Program-made: the position numbers and the translations under genes
Notes under the pieces: model-generated
The model's database searches: none
Seen by the model: the letters and a program-made list of their open reading frames with translations, nothing else
Told to the model about the DNA's origin: nothing
NCBI GenBank assembly: GCA_016789745.1
Contig: JAEUQF010000357.1
Location: forward strand, 1-32,733
Reading direction: 5' to 3'
Source: Bryobacterales bacterium
Lineage (GTDB): Bacteria; Acidobacteriota; Terriglobia; Bryobacterales; Bryobacteraceae
DNA: 32,733 nt
Part shown: in pieces, positions 16,201-23,589 of the stretch
Position numbering within the stretch: the stretch's first letter is position 1
Layout: each line of letters begins with the position of its first letter

Positions 16201-17084
16201 ACCTCGCCGCCGCGCTCTGGGTCACCCGCCAGGCGGCCCTCGCCTTCGCCCGCGATCACGCCGATCACGCCACGGACCTCAACCTACTCGCCGACCGCTG
16301 CCGCCTTCTGGTCCGCGACATGGACTTCGCTTTCCTCTTCCATCCCCGCCGCAAGGTACTCTCCGTCGGCTACGACGCGCGTACCGGCCAACTGGAGCGC
16401 TCCGGCTACGACATCCTTGCCTCCGAAGCTCGCACCGCCTGCTTCATCGCCATCGCCAAGGGCGACATCCCCCAACAAAGCTGGTTCCATCTGGACCGCC
16501 GCCAGATCCCCTACGGAGGCGACCGTTTGCTGGCCTCCTGGACCGGCACCATGTTCGAGTACCTCATGCCCTCCCTGTGGATGCGGCATTCGCCCGACAC
16601 CATCATGCAGCGCAGCATGGAAGCCGTGGTCCGCGTCCATCGCGACTATGCCCGCCGCAAAGGCATTCCCTGGGGTATCTCCGAATGCGCGCACCTGGGT
16701 GAAGGCGACGACTACGCCTACACCGCTCTGGGCGTTCCCAACATCGCCATGAAGCCCGACATGCCCGAGACGCTCGCCATCGCGCCCTACGCCACCTTCC
16801 TGGCCCTGCCCTTTGACCCGGGCGCCGCTCTCGCCAACCTCCGCACCATGTCCGACTTCGGCTGGATCGGCCGCTACGGCTTCTATGAAGCCATCGACTA
16901 CAGCCACGCCGGCAGCGCCATCATCCGTAGTTGGATGGCCCATCACGAAGGCATGAGCCTCATGGCCGTCGTCAATCTGCTCTATGACAACGTCTTCCAG
17001 ACCTACTTCCATGCCGACCCACATGTGAAAGCCACCGAACTGCTGTTGCACGAACGCGTGCCGGCTACGGCGCTGCTGGATTGA
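13281..17084 (+). CDS. Cyclic beta-1,2-glucan synthase-like protein (GT84 plus GH189-type region), lacking the GH94 domain
   Basis: This 1267-residue membrane protein resembles the N-terminal and middle parts of NdvB/ChvB. A GT84 glycosyltransferase domain spans about residues 330-650, with the DxD motif TLDADTELPRD (Asp486, Asp488) and an acceptor-side RRKHRWVRGDW (Arg634, Trp635) like the QxxRW motif. Membrane segments lie near residues 275-320, 675-715, 745-765 and 810-850. The C-terminal glucoamylase-like region (about 865-1262) contains SPTNLGMLLTARVAA, a WYDSRSL block and GISECAHLGEGDDYAYTALG with Glu1135 and Glu1141. In characterised synthases this middle region (GH189) cyclises the chain by transglycosylation. 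The usual C-terminal GH94 phosphorylase is absent: the frame stops at LLLHERVPATALLD, just where the linker to GH94 would start, and the opposite-strand NHL gene begins 2 bases later. Translation is probably coupled to the ABC exporter. Confidence 0.88.
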   Translation: MIPQEQALHQDLETQGEQAAQTNGTPRPGVRFPTDGAALESRIIANARLDPSPARQWIFDNLLLLRGARKHTADLGRALRELPAVAAPPKPRVYILATQFLNACDNRFDDAALIAFLHGYQRVAELEMGELWALRPALVFVLLERLAASAPDGWSNLVTSLRHLNETPWKDVFEQTSLVEATLSRDPAAAYHRMDDDTRDIYRRAVSDLAKHSGKPERDVAQQAIGLCEDRVRPRQRHVGFYLIDRGLAKLRREVGYRRPLRTALLETIRDNPTAFYLGGIELTTFLIVVLLLSPLGTWTPLLAGFLLLILPATQAAVDLMNNLATALAGPRPLPKLDFTEGIPEECTTVVAVPALLLNELQVRDLIQDMEIRFLANRDPNLFFVLLSDPPDSDRPTDARDQLVDVALEGIEALNRIHGTPDHQPFCLLHRQRVYNESEGIWMAWERKRGKLLDLNLFLRGGHDPFPVKCGQSDRLLRASYVITLDADTELPRDSAGKLIGAIAHPLNRAIIDPTTNMVVEGYGILQPRIGVSVHSASRSHLAALYSGQTGFDIYTRAVSDVYQDLFGEGIFTGKGIYEVDTLNQVLRTRFPENALLSHDLIEGAYSRAGLVSDIELIDDYPSHFSAYSRRKHRWVRGDWQILRWLLPQVMDLHGRWQQNPLTVISRWKILDNLRRSLIEPATLLLFVAGWLYLPGGERHWTAASLALLLMPVYSSLAFSIWRAPWTRWKALTIWFHETGDAALEGLAMAALNFIFLLHQSMLSIDAIVRSVLRVFVTRRKLLEWETAAEAETQARRRAAVDIYLDWTPALAAVIGLLVWYVRPWALAVAGPVLLCWFFSRWISLWLNRQPRVVNRKLKDADLHFLRDCAERTWFYFRDHSNQENHWLVPDNVREEGRIAHALSPTNLGMLLTARVAAVHLGLLPPADFATQTAATLDTIDRLEKHNGHIFNWYDSRSLAILEPAFVSTVDSGNLAAALWVTRQAALAFARDHADHATDLNLLADRCRLLVRDMDFAFLFHPRRKVLSVGYDARTGQLERSGYDILASEARTACFIAIAKGDIPQQSWFHLDRRQIPYGGDRLLASWTGTMFEYLMPSLWMRHSPDTIMQRSMEAVVRVHRDYARRKGIPWGISECAHLGEGDDYAYTALGVPNIAMKPDMPETLAIAPYATFLALPFDPGAALANLRTMSDFGWIGRYGFYEAIDYSHAGSAIIRSWMAHHEGMSLMAVVNLLYDNVFQTYFHADPHVKATELLLHERVPATALLD

Positions 17085-17086
17085 AT

Positions 17087-18028
17087 CTAGCGCTTCACGA
17101 ACTTCTGCACCGCCCCGTTCAACTGGCCCACATACACCGCACCGTCGGCGCCCACGGCCATCCCGTGCGCCGTGCCCACATCGGTCGCGATCTTCGCCAG
17201 CGCCCTACCGGTGAGATCCCGCAACACACCTCCGGTCCAGATCTGCTGCTCCGCCGTGATCGCCAAGGCTGACACACCGCCGGTGTCACGCCACTCGCTC
17301 AGGAACTTGCCGTTGCCGTCGAACACCTGCACGCGCCGGTTATCCCGATCCGACACATACACCCGCCCGCTCGCATCCACCACCACGTTGTGCGGCAATT
17401 GAAACTCGCCCGGCCCCGATCCGCGCTTGCCCCACTCCAACAGATACCTGCCATCGCGCCCATACTTCACCACCCGCGGGTTGCCGTAGCCATCGCTCAC
17501 ATAGATATCGCCATTCGCCGCGAATGCCACATCCGTCGGCAGATTGAAGTTCGTGCGGCTCAGCCCCGGCTTCCCCTTCTGCCCCAACTGGAGCAGCACC
17601 TTGCCATCCGCACCGAACTTGTACACCACGTGCGCCGTCGCATCTACAACCCAGGTGTTGCCCGCGTTGTCCACGCGCACCGCATGCACACCGCAGGCCG
17701 TACACCCCGCCGGGCCATACACCGCCGAATAGGCCGACGCCCCCGCGGCACGATCCCCCGGCGCCACCGCCATCACCTTGCCCTCGCTGAACAGGCCATC
17801 CCCCCACGTCCGCAGCAGCTTGCCCTTCGCATCGAACACCATCACCGGATGCGCGCCACGATGCAGCACCAGCACATCGCCCTGCTTATCCACCGCCACC
17901 CCCGGCACCTGGATCAGATTCCACGCCGATGGCGTGCCTGCCGCGCTCCGCGGCGCATTTGGCCAATCCGGCACCACTTGATACTGCGCCCAGGCGCTAA
18001 TCGTCAAACAAAGAGCGGCGGCAACCAT
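17087..18028 (-). CDS. Secreted NHL-repeat beta-propeller protein
   Basis: This 313-residue protein has a signal peptide (MVAAALCLTISAWAQ) and NHL repeats forming a six-bladed propeller. Repeat phrases include VDKQGDVLVLHRG, VDNAGNTWVVDATAHVVYKFGADGK, FAANGDIYVSDGYGNPRVVKY and VDASGRVYVSDRDNRRVQVF. The layout resembles the peptidyl-alpha-hydroxyglycine alpha-amidating lyase-like propellers common in Acidobacteriota, although enzymatic activity cannot be inferred. Its stop is 2 bases from the stop of the converging glucan synthase gene, with no room for a terminator. It starts 14 bases downstream of the di-heme peroxidase stop, so both are probably one leftward transcript. Confidence 0.88.
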   Translation of the reverse strand: MVAAALCLTISAWAQYQVVPDWPNAPRSAAGTPSAWNLIQVPGVAVDKQGDVLVLHRGAHPVMVFDAKGKLLRTWGDGLFSEGKVMAVAPGDRAAGASAYSAVYGPAGCTACGVHAVRVDNAGNTWVVDATAHVVYKFGADGKVLLQLGQKGKPGLSRTNFNLPTDVAFAANGDIYVSDGYGNPRVVKYGRDGRYLLEWGKRGSGPGEFQLPHNVVVDASGRVYVSDRDNRRVQVFDGNGKFLSEWRDTGGVSALAITAEQQIWTGGVLRDLTGRALAKIATDVGTAHGMAVGADGAVYVGQLNGAVQKFVKR

Positions 18029-18042
18029 GCCGCATTACGTTA

Positions 18043-19023
18043 TCACTTCGGCAACGCGGGTGCGCGGATGTACTCGGCGGGCAACTCTCCGGTCAGCGAC
18101 TTCAACCACGTCACAATCGACGTCACCTCCCCATCGCTCAGCCGCTTGCCCAACTGATACGTCCCCATCAGCCGCACGCACTCCTCCAACGTCGCGATCG
18201 TGCCGTCATGCAGATAGGGCCCGGTCTTCTCAATGTTCCGTAACGACGGCACCTTGAACGCATACCGGTCCGTACCCACCTTCGTCACGTTGAAGCGCCC
18301 CATGTCCTTGTTCGGCTCGTAGGTCTTCTCGATCCCAAGGATCTTGTAAGCCTCTCCCCCGCCCGCGTACGCCCCCTGGTGGCAATCCACGCAGCCCACC
18401 GCATAGAACCTATCGAAGCCCTTCTTCTCGGCCGGCGTCAACGCATCCTTCTCTCCCGCCAGGTAACGGTCCCATCGCGCAGGCGTCACCAGTTTCCGCT
18501 CAAACGCGCCGATCGCCTTCCCCACGTTGTCGTAAGTCAGCGGTTCCGCCTCGCCTGGAAAGGCTTTCCGGAAAGCTTCTACATAGCCGGGAATGCCGCG
18601 CAACACCTCCAGCACCGCCGCCTCCGAGGGCATCGCCATCTCGATCGGATTGAGAATCGGCCCCTTGGCCTGCTCTTCCACATCCTTCGCACGCCCATCC
18701 CAGAACTGCGACGCATGCCCCGCCGCGTTGTATACCGTCGGTGCGTTGCGTCCCCCTTTCTGCTGCTTGTGCCCAGTGGATACGGCGGTGCCATCCATGC
18801 CGTACCGATCCAGCGGATGGCAGCTATTGCACGACACCGCCTTACTCAGCGATAGCCGCGGGTCAAAGTAGAGCATCCGGCCTAACCGGATCCTGTCATC
18901 AGTAAGAGGATTGGCGGGATTCTCCATCGCCGCCGGCAGGGGTTGAAACTTCTTCAGTTTCTGCGCGGCCGAAGAAGAACAGAGCAAGAGAGCAAAAGAG
19001 AACAACACGCAAACGGTCCGCAT
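18043..19023 (-). CDS. Di-heme cytochrome c peroxidase (CcpA/MauG family)
   Basis: This 326-residue periplasmic protein carries a signal peptide (MRTVCVLFSFALLLCSSSAAQ) and two c-heme attachment sites: CNSCH at residues 65-69 and CVDCH at 211-215. Typical family blocks are present: LGRMLYFDPRLS, GGRNAPTVYNA, FWDGRAKDVEEQA and FKVPSLRNIEKTGPYLHDG. Bacterial CcpA reduces hydrogen peroxide with electrons from small cytochromes; MauG-type relatives instead oxidise proteins. The sequence does not decide between these. The gene is divergent from the sigma factor gene with a 39-base gap. It is likely co-transcribed with the NHL propeller. It would depend on the Ccm system encoded further right for heme attachment. 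Confidence 0.93.
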   Translation of the reverse strand: MRTVCVLFSFALLLCSSSAAQKLKKFQPLPAAMENPANPLTDDRIRLGRMLYFDPRLSLSKAVSCNSCHPLDRYGMDGTAVSTGHKQQKGGRNAPTVYNAAGHASQFWDGRAKDVEEQAKGPILNPIEMAMPSEAAVLEVLRGIPGYVEAFRKAFPGEAEPLTYDNVGKAIGAFERKLVTPARWDRYLAGEKDALTPAEKKGFDRFYAVGCVDCHQGAYAGGGEAYKILGIEKTYEPNKDMGRFNVTKVGTDRYAFKVPSLRNIEKTGPYLHDGTIATLEECVRLMGTYQLGKRLSDGEVTSIVTWLKSLTGELPAEYIRAPALPK

Positions 19024-19048
19024 GTCTTATCTTGGACACGCAGGCCGT

Positions 19049-19054
19049 TATAAT
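19049..19054 (+). promoter_or_regulatory. Consensus -10 (TATAAT) of the sigma factor gene
   Basis: TATAAT at 19049-19054 in the divergent gap ends 8 bases before the ATG at 19063 and 2 bases before the ATG at 19057. A start about 7 bases downstream of the -10 would exclude the ATG at 19057 from the message and support 19063 as a leaderless start. TTGGAC at 19032-19037 resembles a -35 but the 11-base spacer is too short, so the upstream element is unclear. Confidence 0.4.
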
Positions 19055-19062
19055 CAATGGCC

Positions 19063-19632
19063 ATGGCGGACGCCGACCTAACAGCCATCCTCCGGCGCTA
19101 CGCCGGCGGCGATGCCTCCGCCCTCGCCGAGCTTACCCCACTCGTCTACGACGACCTTCACCAGCGCGCCCGTCTGTTCCTTCGCCGCGAACGCGCCGAT
19201 CATAGCCTGTCCAGTATCGACCTGGTCCATGAAGCCTACCTGCGCCTGGTTGCCGCCAAAGATGCCGACTGGAAGGACCGCGCCCACTTCTTCGCCGTCA
19301 GCGCCGGCGTCATGCGCCACATCCTCGTCGACCACGCCCGCGCCCGCGTGGCCGAAAAGCGCGGCGGCGGCGACATCACTCTCGTCCTCAACGAACAACT
19401 CGACGCTGCCGTTGATACCCACAACTTCGAGATCATCGCTCTTGATGCCGCCCTCCTCCGCCTCGCCAATCTTGATCCGCAACAGGCCCGCATCGTCGAA
19501 CTGCGCTTCTTTGCCGGCTTGACGGTTCCCGAAACCGCCGATGTCCTTGGCACCTCCGTCGCTTCCGTCAACCGCGGTTGGGCCTCCGCCCGCGCCTGGC
19601 TCATCCGCGAGATGAAACGCCAACCCCGCTGA
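19063..19632 (+). CDS. ECF-type RNA polymerase sigma factor (TIGR02999/ECF subfamily)
   Basis: This 189-residue sigma factor has a sigma-2 region in the first half (LTPLVYDDLHQRARLFLRRE, then SSIDLVHEAYLRLV and FFAVSAGVMRHILVDHARAR) and a sigma-4 helix-turn-helix near the end (QQARIVELRFFAGLTVPETA followed by LGTSVASVNRGWASARAWL). The phrase HILVDHARAR is characteristic of the ECF group often linked to Ser/Thr kinases in Acidobacteriota and Planctomycetes. An in-frame ATG at 19057 would add two residues; 19063 is preferred because of the -10 position. No anti-sigma factor gene of the usual type is adjacent. The kinase 116 bases downstream is the likely partner or co-regulated gene. Confidence 0.92.
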   Translation: MADADLTAILRRYAGGDASALAELTPLVYDDLHQRARLFLRRERADHSLSSIDLVHEAYLRLVAAKDADWKDRAHFFAVSAGVMRHILVDHARARVAEKRGGGDITLVLNEQLDAAVDTHNFEIIALDAALLRLANLDPQQARIVELRFFAGLTVPETADVLGTSVASVNRGWASARAWLIREMKRQPR

Positions 19633-19748
19633 AAATTCCTGATACGATTTCCCGCCCCGTTACGCTCCACTCTTTGGAAGGAGCAGCAAAAACGACAATG
19701 ACTGCCGCGGTGATGGTTTCCCAGAGCCCTGTGGTACATTGTCCAGTC

Positions 19749-21416
19749 ATGCAGGACCCGCTCGACACAAGGCCCGGGGAATGGGCACGCGTGCGTATGG
19801 TCCTGGAACAGGCTCTCGATCTGCCTCCCAACCAGCGGCAAGCCTTCGTCGATAAGGCCTGCGATGGCAACCCCGCCCTTCTCCGCGAAGTGAACTCCCT
19901 GCTAGCCGCCTCCGGTGAACCCGCAATCCTCGATCAACCCGCCAACCTCGCCACCTTGCCGGCCGGCACCACGCCCGGTGTGCCTCAGGTGCTCGGCCAC
20001 TACCGTATGGAAAGCCGCATCGGCGAAGGCGGCATGGGCACCGTCTACAAAGCCGTCGATACGCGCCTGCAGCGGGTCGTTGCCCTGAAGGTGATCTCAC
20101 GCGACACCGTCCGTGATACCGACCGCAAACGCTTCGCCCGCGAAGCCAAGGCGGCATCCGCCCTCAACCACCCGAACGTGGTCATCATTTACGATTTCGG
20201 CTCGGCGGAGGGTATGGACTATATCGCCATGGAGTACGTCGAGGGCCGCACCCTCCATCACGCCCTGCAGCAGGAACACCGCCCGCTGCCCGAACTGCTC
20301 GAATACGCGCGCCAGGCCGCCGGTGCGATCGCCAAGGCCCACGCCGCTGGAATCGTGCATCGCGACCTCAAGCCCGGCAACATTATGGTTACCCGCGAAG
20401 GCCAGGTCAAAGTCCTCGACTTCGGTCTCGCCAAACAGACCGCCCCGCGCGAATCCGATGCCCCCATCACCGAAGCCCTCACCGGGCTTGGCGACGTGCT
20501 CGGCACACCCGCCTACATGTCTCCCGAACAAGCCAAGGGCGACACTGCCGACGCCCGCTCCGACATCTTCAGCTTCGGCGTCATCCTCTATGAACTGGTC
20601 TGCGGCACCCGGCCGTTTCAGGCACGTTCGGCCTCCGCCACGCTTGTGCAGATCGCCATGGAAGAACCGGTGCCCGCCGCCCAGCGCAATCCGCATGCGC
20701 CCGCCGAAGTGCTGGCTCTCATCGAACGCTGCCTGCGCAAGAAGCCCGCCGAACGTCCGCAATCCATGGACGAAGTTGTGGCGTCGCTCACCCGCGCCCT
20801 GCAACCCGCTCCCGTTGCTCCCAACCGTAGGCCGGTGCTGGTTGGTGCCGCCGTCTCCGCGCTGCTGGCCGTGGCCGCGTGGCTTGCTATTCCTACGTCG
20901 CAGCAGCCCCCGGAGGCTCCCGTTGTTATGCAGTACGCCATCGAGGCGCAACGCATGGAGCAAGGCCAACCCGCCGGCGAGCCGTACACCGCATCCCCGC
21001 ACGATGTCTTCGAGGCAGGTTGGAAGTTTCGCGTCACTGCCCACGCGCCGCGCGGAGGATACCTGTACCTGATCAACGACGGTCCGGATGCGGGCGTCAA
21101 TCGCCTCTGGGTGCTGCACCCGTCGAAGGCCGATCTGGGAAAGCCACTGGCTGTATCCCAGCCAGCGCGCACCGGCTGGTTCGTGTTCGATCGCAATCCT
21201 GGCAAGGAGCGGCTCTGGGTGGTGTGGTCAGCTAGCCCTCTGCCTGAATTGGATGCGCCCGTGCGCGGGGAGTCGCAAGGCAAGGTCACCGATCCTGCCG
21301 CGGAGGCTCATCTCCGGTCTTTGTTATCCAAACTGGCGCCGGTGGCGGGCTCGCAACTCGCTTTGCGCACGTCACAGGATTTGGCCGCCGGACTTGTTGA
21401 ACTGCAGCATCGCTAA
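19749..21416 (+). CDS. Membrane Ser/Thr protein kinase with extracytoplasmic DUF4384-like domain
   Basis: This 555-residue protein starts with an N-terminal helical segment common in this family (EWARVRMVLEQALDLPP, then REVNSLLAAS). The kinase domain spans about residues 84-350: glycine loop GEGGMGTV (92-99), Lys114 in VVALKVI, HRDLKPGN with catalytic Asp206, DFG at 224-226 and SPEQ in place of APE. A single membrane helix lies at about 363-381. The outside domain contains GGYLYLINDGPDAGVNRLWV, which resembles DUF4384. The ATG at 19749 fits the family start; other ATGs upstream (19698) are possible. A TACATT at 19735-19740 could be a -10 giving a leaderless message. The C-terminal domain uses more G- and T-ending codons than the kinase domain. 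The substrate is unknown; the neighbouring sigma factor is a candidate. Confidence 0.93.
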   Translation: MQDPLDTRPGEWARVRMVLEQALDLPPNQRQAFVDKACDGNPALLREVNSLLAASGEPAILDQPANLATLPAGTTPGVPQVLGHYRMESRIGEGGMGTVYKAVDTRLQRVVALKVISRDTVRDTDRKRFAREAKAASALNHPNVVIIYDFGSAEGMDYIAMEYVEGRTLHHALQQEHRPLPELLEYARQAAGAIAKAHAAGIVHRDLKPGNIMVTREGQVKVLDFGLAKQTAPRESDAPITEALTGLGDVLGTPAYMSPEQAKGDTADARSDIFSFGVILYELVCGTRPFQARSASATLVQIAMEEPVPAAQRNPHAPAEVLALIERCLRKKPAERPQSMDEVVASLTRALQPAPVAPNRRPVLVGAAVSALLAVAAWLAIPTSQQPPEAPVVMQYAIEAQRMEQGQPAGEPYTASPHDVFEAGWKFRVTAHAPRGGYLYLINDGPDAGVNRLWVLHPSKADLGKPLAVSQPARTGWFVFDRNPGKERLWVVWSASPLPELDAPVRGESQGKVTDPAAEAHLRSLLSKLAPVAGSQLALRTSQDLAAGLVELQHR

Positions 21417-21418
21417 CG

Positions 21419-21426
21419 AAGGAGGT
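21419..21426 (+). promoter_or_regulatory. Strong Shine-Dalgarno of the DUF4384 gene
   Basis: AAGGAGGT, a full anti-16S match, begins 2 bases after the kinase stop and lies 6 bases before the ATG at 21433. This is the best ribosome-binding site in the window and fixes the start of the next gene. It supports translation from a message shared with the kinase. Confidence 0.8.
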
Positions 21427-21432
21427 CACGCT

Positions 21433-22275
21433 ATGAACCGATTGCTCTGGATCGCCTGCGCCGCAATGCTGGGCGCGCAAACACGGGGAATCGTCCCTGA
21501 AGACCTCATCAAAGCACGCCCCGCGCCGGCCGCCGCGAAGCCTGCCGCCGCGCCCAAGCCCCGCTACCAACCGGTGGGCGCCCCGCCCGTCCTTACCGCC
21601 GCCAACGTCAAACAGGTGGGCGTTACCATCTGGAAACTGCGCCCCGCCCTCGCCGCCGACCAAGGCGCCCGCATCCTCGTCCAGGAGCCGGCATCCACCC
21701 TCGAACTCATCCCCGAACGCGTCGGTTCCGGCACTGCCCTTAACGCCGGCGATCGCGTCCGCATCTCCATCGAGGCGGGCTCTTCCGGCTACTTGTATGT
21801 CATCGACCGCGAACGCTACGCCTCCGGGGAAGGCGACGCCTACCTTATCTTCCCCACCACCCGCACCCGCGGCGGCGACAACCGCGTCACCGCGGGCAAA
21901 CTCATCGAAATTCCCGCCCAGGAAGACCAGCCCAACTACTTCACGCTGCGCCGCAGCCGCCCCGACCAAACCGGCGAAGAGCTGCTGGTCATCGTTTCCG
22001 AAGCCCCGCTCGACGGCATCACCATCGGCCCATCGGCCATCAAGCTCACCGCCGCTCAAGTCCGGCAATGGGAACTCGATGGGAAAGGCAAAGTGGAGCG
22101 TTTCGAACTCAGCGGGGGCGCCGGCAAGGCCTGGACGCGTTCCGAACAACAGGCCGGACAAAGCGGCACCCGCGTGCTGACGCAGGAAGAACCGCCGCCC
22201 CAAACCGTATACCGCGTCGCCCCAGGTGCCGGAAAGCCCGCCCTCGTCCGCGTCGAACTGCGCATGGCCAAATAG
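21433..22275 (+). CDS. Secreted DUF4384-like protein
   Basis: This 280-residue protein has a signal peptide (MNRLLWIACAAMLGAQ), an Ala/Pro-rich linker (about 28-50), then a domain with ALNAGDRVRISIEAGSSGYL followed by YVIDRERYASGEGDAYLIFP. This GYLYVID plus IFPTTRTRGGDN pattern is the DUF4384 signature, a domain seen at the outer end of some bacterial sensor kinases. The preceding kinase carries a shorter version of the same domain (GGYLYLINDGPDAGVNRLWV). The function is unknown. Because the gene follows the kinase by 16 bases and has a strong ribosome-binding site, it is probably part of the same unit, perhaps a periplasmic partner of the kinase sensor. That link is inference. Confidence 0.85.
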   Translation: MNRLLWIACAAMLGAQTRGIVPEDLIKARPAPAAAKPAAAPKPRYQPVGAPPVLTAANVKQVGVTIWKLRPALAADQGARILVQEPASTLELIPERVGSGTALNAGDRVRISIEAGSSGYLYVIDRERYASGEGDAYLIFPTTRTRGGDNRVTAGKLIEIPAQEDQPNYFTLRRSRPDQTGEELLVIVSEAPLDGITIGPSAIKLTAAQVRQWELDGKGKVERFELSGGAGKAWTRSEQQAGQSGTRVLTQEEPPPQTVYRVAPGAGKPALVRVELRMAK

Positions 22276-22294
22276 CAATGAGATAATCCGGTCA

Positions 22295-23557
22295 ATGCGT
22301 ATCCTGGCCGCCTTCCTGCTGGCACCATCATTGGCCCTCCATGCCGCCGACAACTGGCCGCAGTTCCGCGGCCCCGATGGCACCGGCCATTCCGACGCCC
22401 GCGGACTGCCCGTACGCTGGAGCGAATCGGAAAACATCGTCTGGAAGACGCCCATCCATGACCGCGGCTGGTCTTCCCCAGTCGTCTACGGCAAACAGGT
22501 CTGGCTCACTTCCGCCAGCAAGGACGGCCGCGAACTGTTCGTCCTTTGCCTCGACCGCGACACCGGCAAGATTCTCAAGGATTGGAAACTCTTCGACGTC
22601 GCCCAACCGCAGTTCATCCACGCCTTCAACACCCCGGCCTCCCCCACGCCTGCCATCGAAGAAGGCCGCGTCTACATCACCTTCGGCTCGGCGGGCACCG
22701 CCGCCATCGACACCAAGACCTTCAAAGTCATCTGGGAACGCCGCGACATCGAATGCAATCACTTCCGCGGCGCCGGCTCTTCCCCCGTCATCTTCCGCAA
22801 CATGCTGCTGATGCACTTCGACGGCAGCGACGTGCAGTTCGTCATGGCCCTCGACAAGAAGACCGGGAAGACCATCTGGCAGACCAAGCGCTCCATCGAC
22901 TTCCAGGACCTCGATAAGAACGGCAAGCCTGCCGCCGAAGGCGACATGCGCAAAGCCTTCGCCACTCCGCAGGTGGAGCGCATCAACGGCCGCTGGGAAA
23001 TGATCAGCCTCGGCGCCAAGGCCGCCTACAGCTACGATCCGTTCACCGGCAAGGAACTATGGCGCGTCGAAGAACGTGCCCAGCATTCCGCCAGCACACG
23101 CCCCGTCCTTGGCCATGGCATGGTGTACTTCCCCACCGGCTTCTCCGCCGGCCAACTGCTGGCCGTGCGCACCGGCGGCAACGGCCTCATCACCGATAGC
23201 CATGTCGCCTGGCGCGTCAAACGCGGCGTGCCCAACAAACCATCCATCCTGCTCGTCGACGATCTCATCTACATGATCGGCGATACCGGCATCGCCAGTT
23301 GTGTCGATGCGAAAACGGGAGAACAGGTCTGGCAGCAGCGCATCGGTGGTGAGTACTCCGCTTCCCCCGTCTACGCCGACGGCAAGCTCTGGTTCTTCAG
23401 TGAAGACGGCAAGACCACCGTACTGAAGCCCGGCCGCACCTTCGAGGTCATCGGTGAGAATAAGCTCGACGAGGGTTTCCTGGCTTCCCCCGCCATTGCT
23501 GGCAAGGCCTTCTTCCTGCGCACGCGTACGCACCTCTACCGCATCGAACAGAAGTAA
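22295..23557 (+). CDS. Secreted PQQ-like beta-propeller repeat protein
   Basis: This 420-residue protein has a signal peptide (MRILAAFLLAPSLALHAA) followed by DNWPQFRGPDGTGHSDA, the hallmark opening of the outer-membrane-protein-assembly BamB/PQQ-like propeller group frequent in Acidobacteriota and Planctomycetes. Repeats end in motifs such as LDRDTGKILKDWKLF, LDKKTGKTIWQTKRS and VDAKTGEQVWQQRI. It lacks the acidic residues of true PQQ dehydrogenases that I could identify, so it is probably a binding scaffold, not an enzyme. The start at 22295 follows a GATAAT at 22282-22287. A decayed copy of its middle part lies at 28449-28695. It precedes the cytochrome-DUF1549 gene by 32 bases. Confidence 0.9.
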   Translation: MRILAAFLLAPSLALHAADNWPQFRGPDGTGHSDARGLPVRWSESENIVWKTPIHDRGWSSPVVYGKQVWLTSASKDGRELFVLCLDRDTGKILKDWKLFDVAQPQFIHAFNTPASPTPAIEEGRVYITFGSAGTAAIDTKTFKVIWERRDIECNHFRGAGSSPVIFRNMLLMHFDGSDVQFVMALDKKTGKTIWQTKRSIDFQDLDKNGKPAAEGDMRKAFATPQVERINGRWEMISLGAKAAYSYDPFTGKELWRVEERAQHSASTRPVLGHGMVYFPTGFSAGQLLAVRTGGNGLITDSHVAWRVKRGVPNKPSILLVDDLIYMIGDTGIASCVDAKTGEQVWQQRIGGEYSASPVYADGKLWFFSEDGKTTVLKPGRTFEVIGENKLDEGFLASPAIAGKAFFLRTRTHLYRIEQK

Positions 23558-23589
23558 AAGCGGCGGTGTTTCGATAGACTAGGCGTACC

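Noticed and set aside
17085..18028. Possibility that the missing GH94 domain continues in another frame after the glucan synthase stop
   Set aside because: The sequence after 17084 encodes a complete NHL propeller on the other strand; no GH94 motifs were seen in any plus-strand frame.
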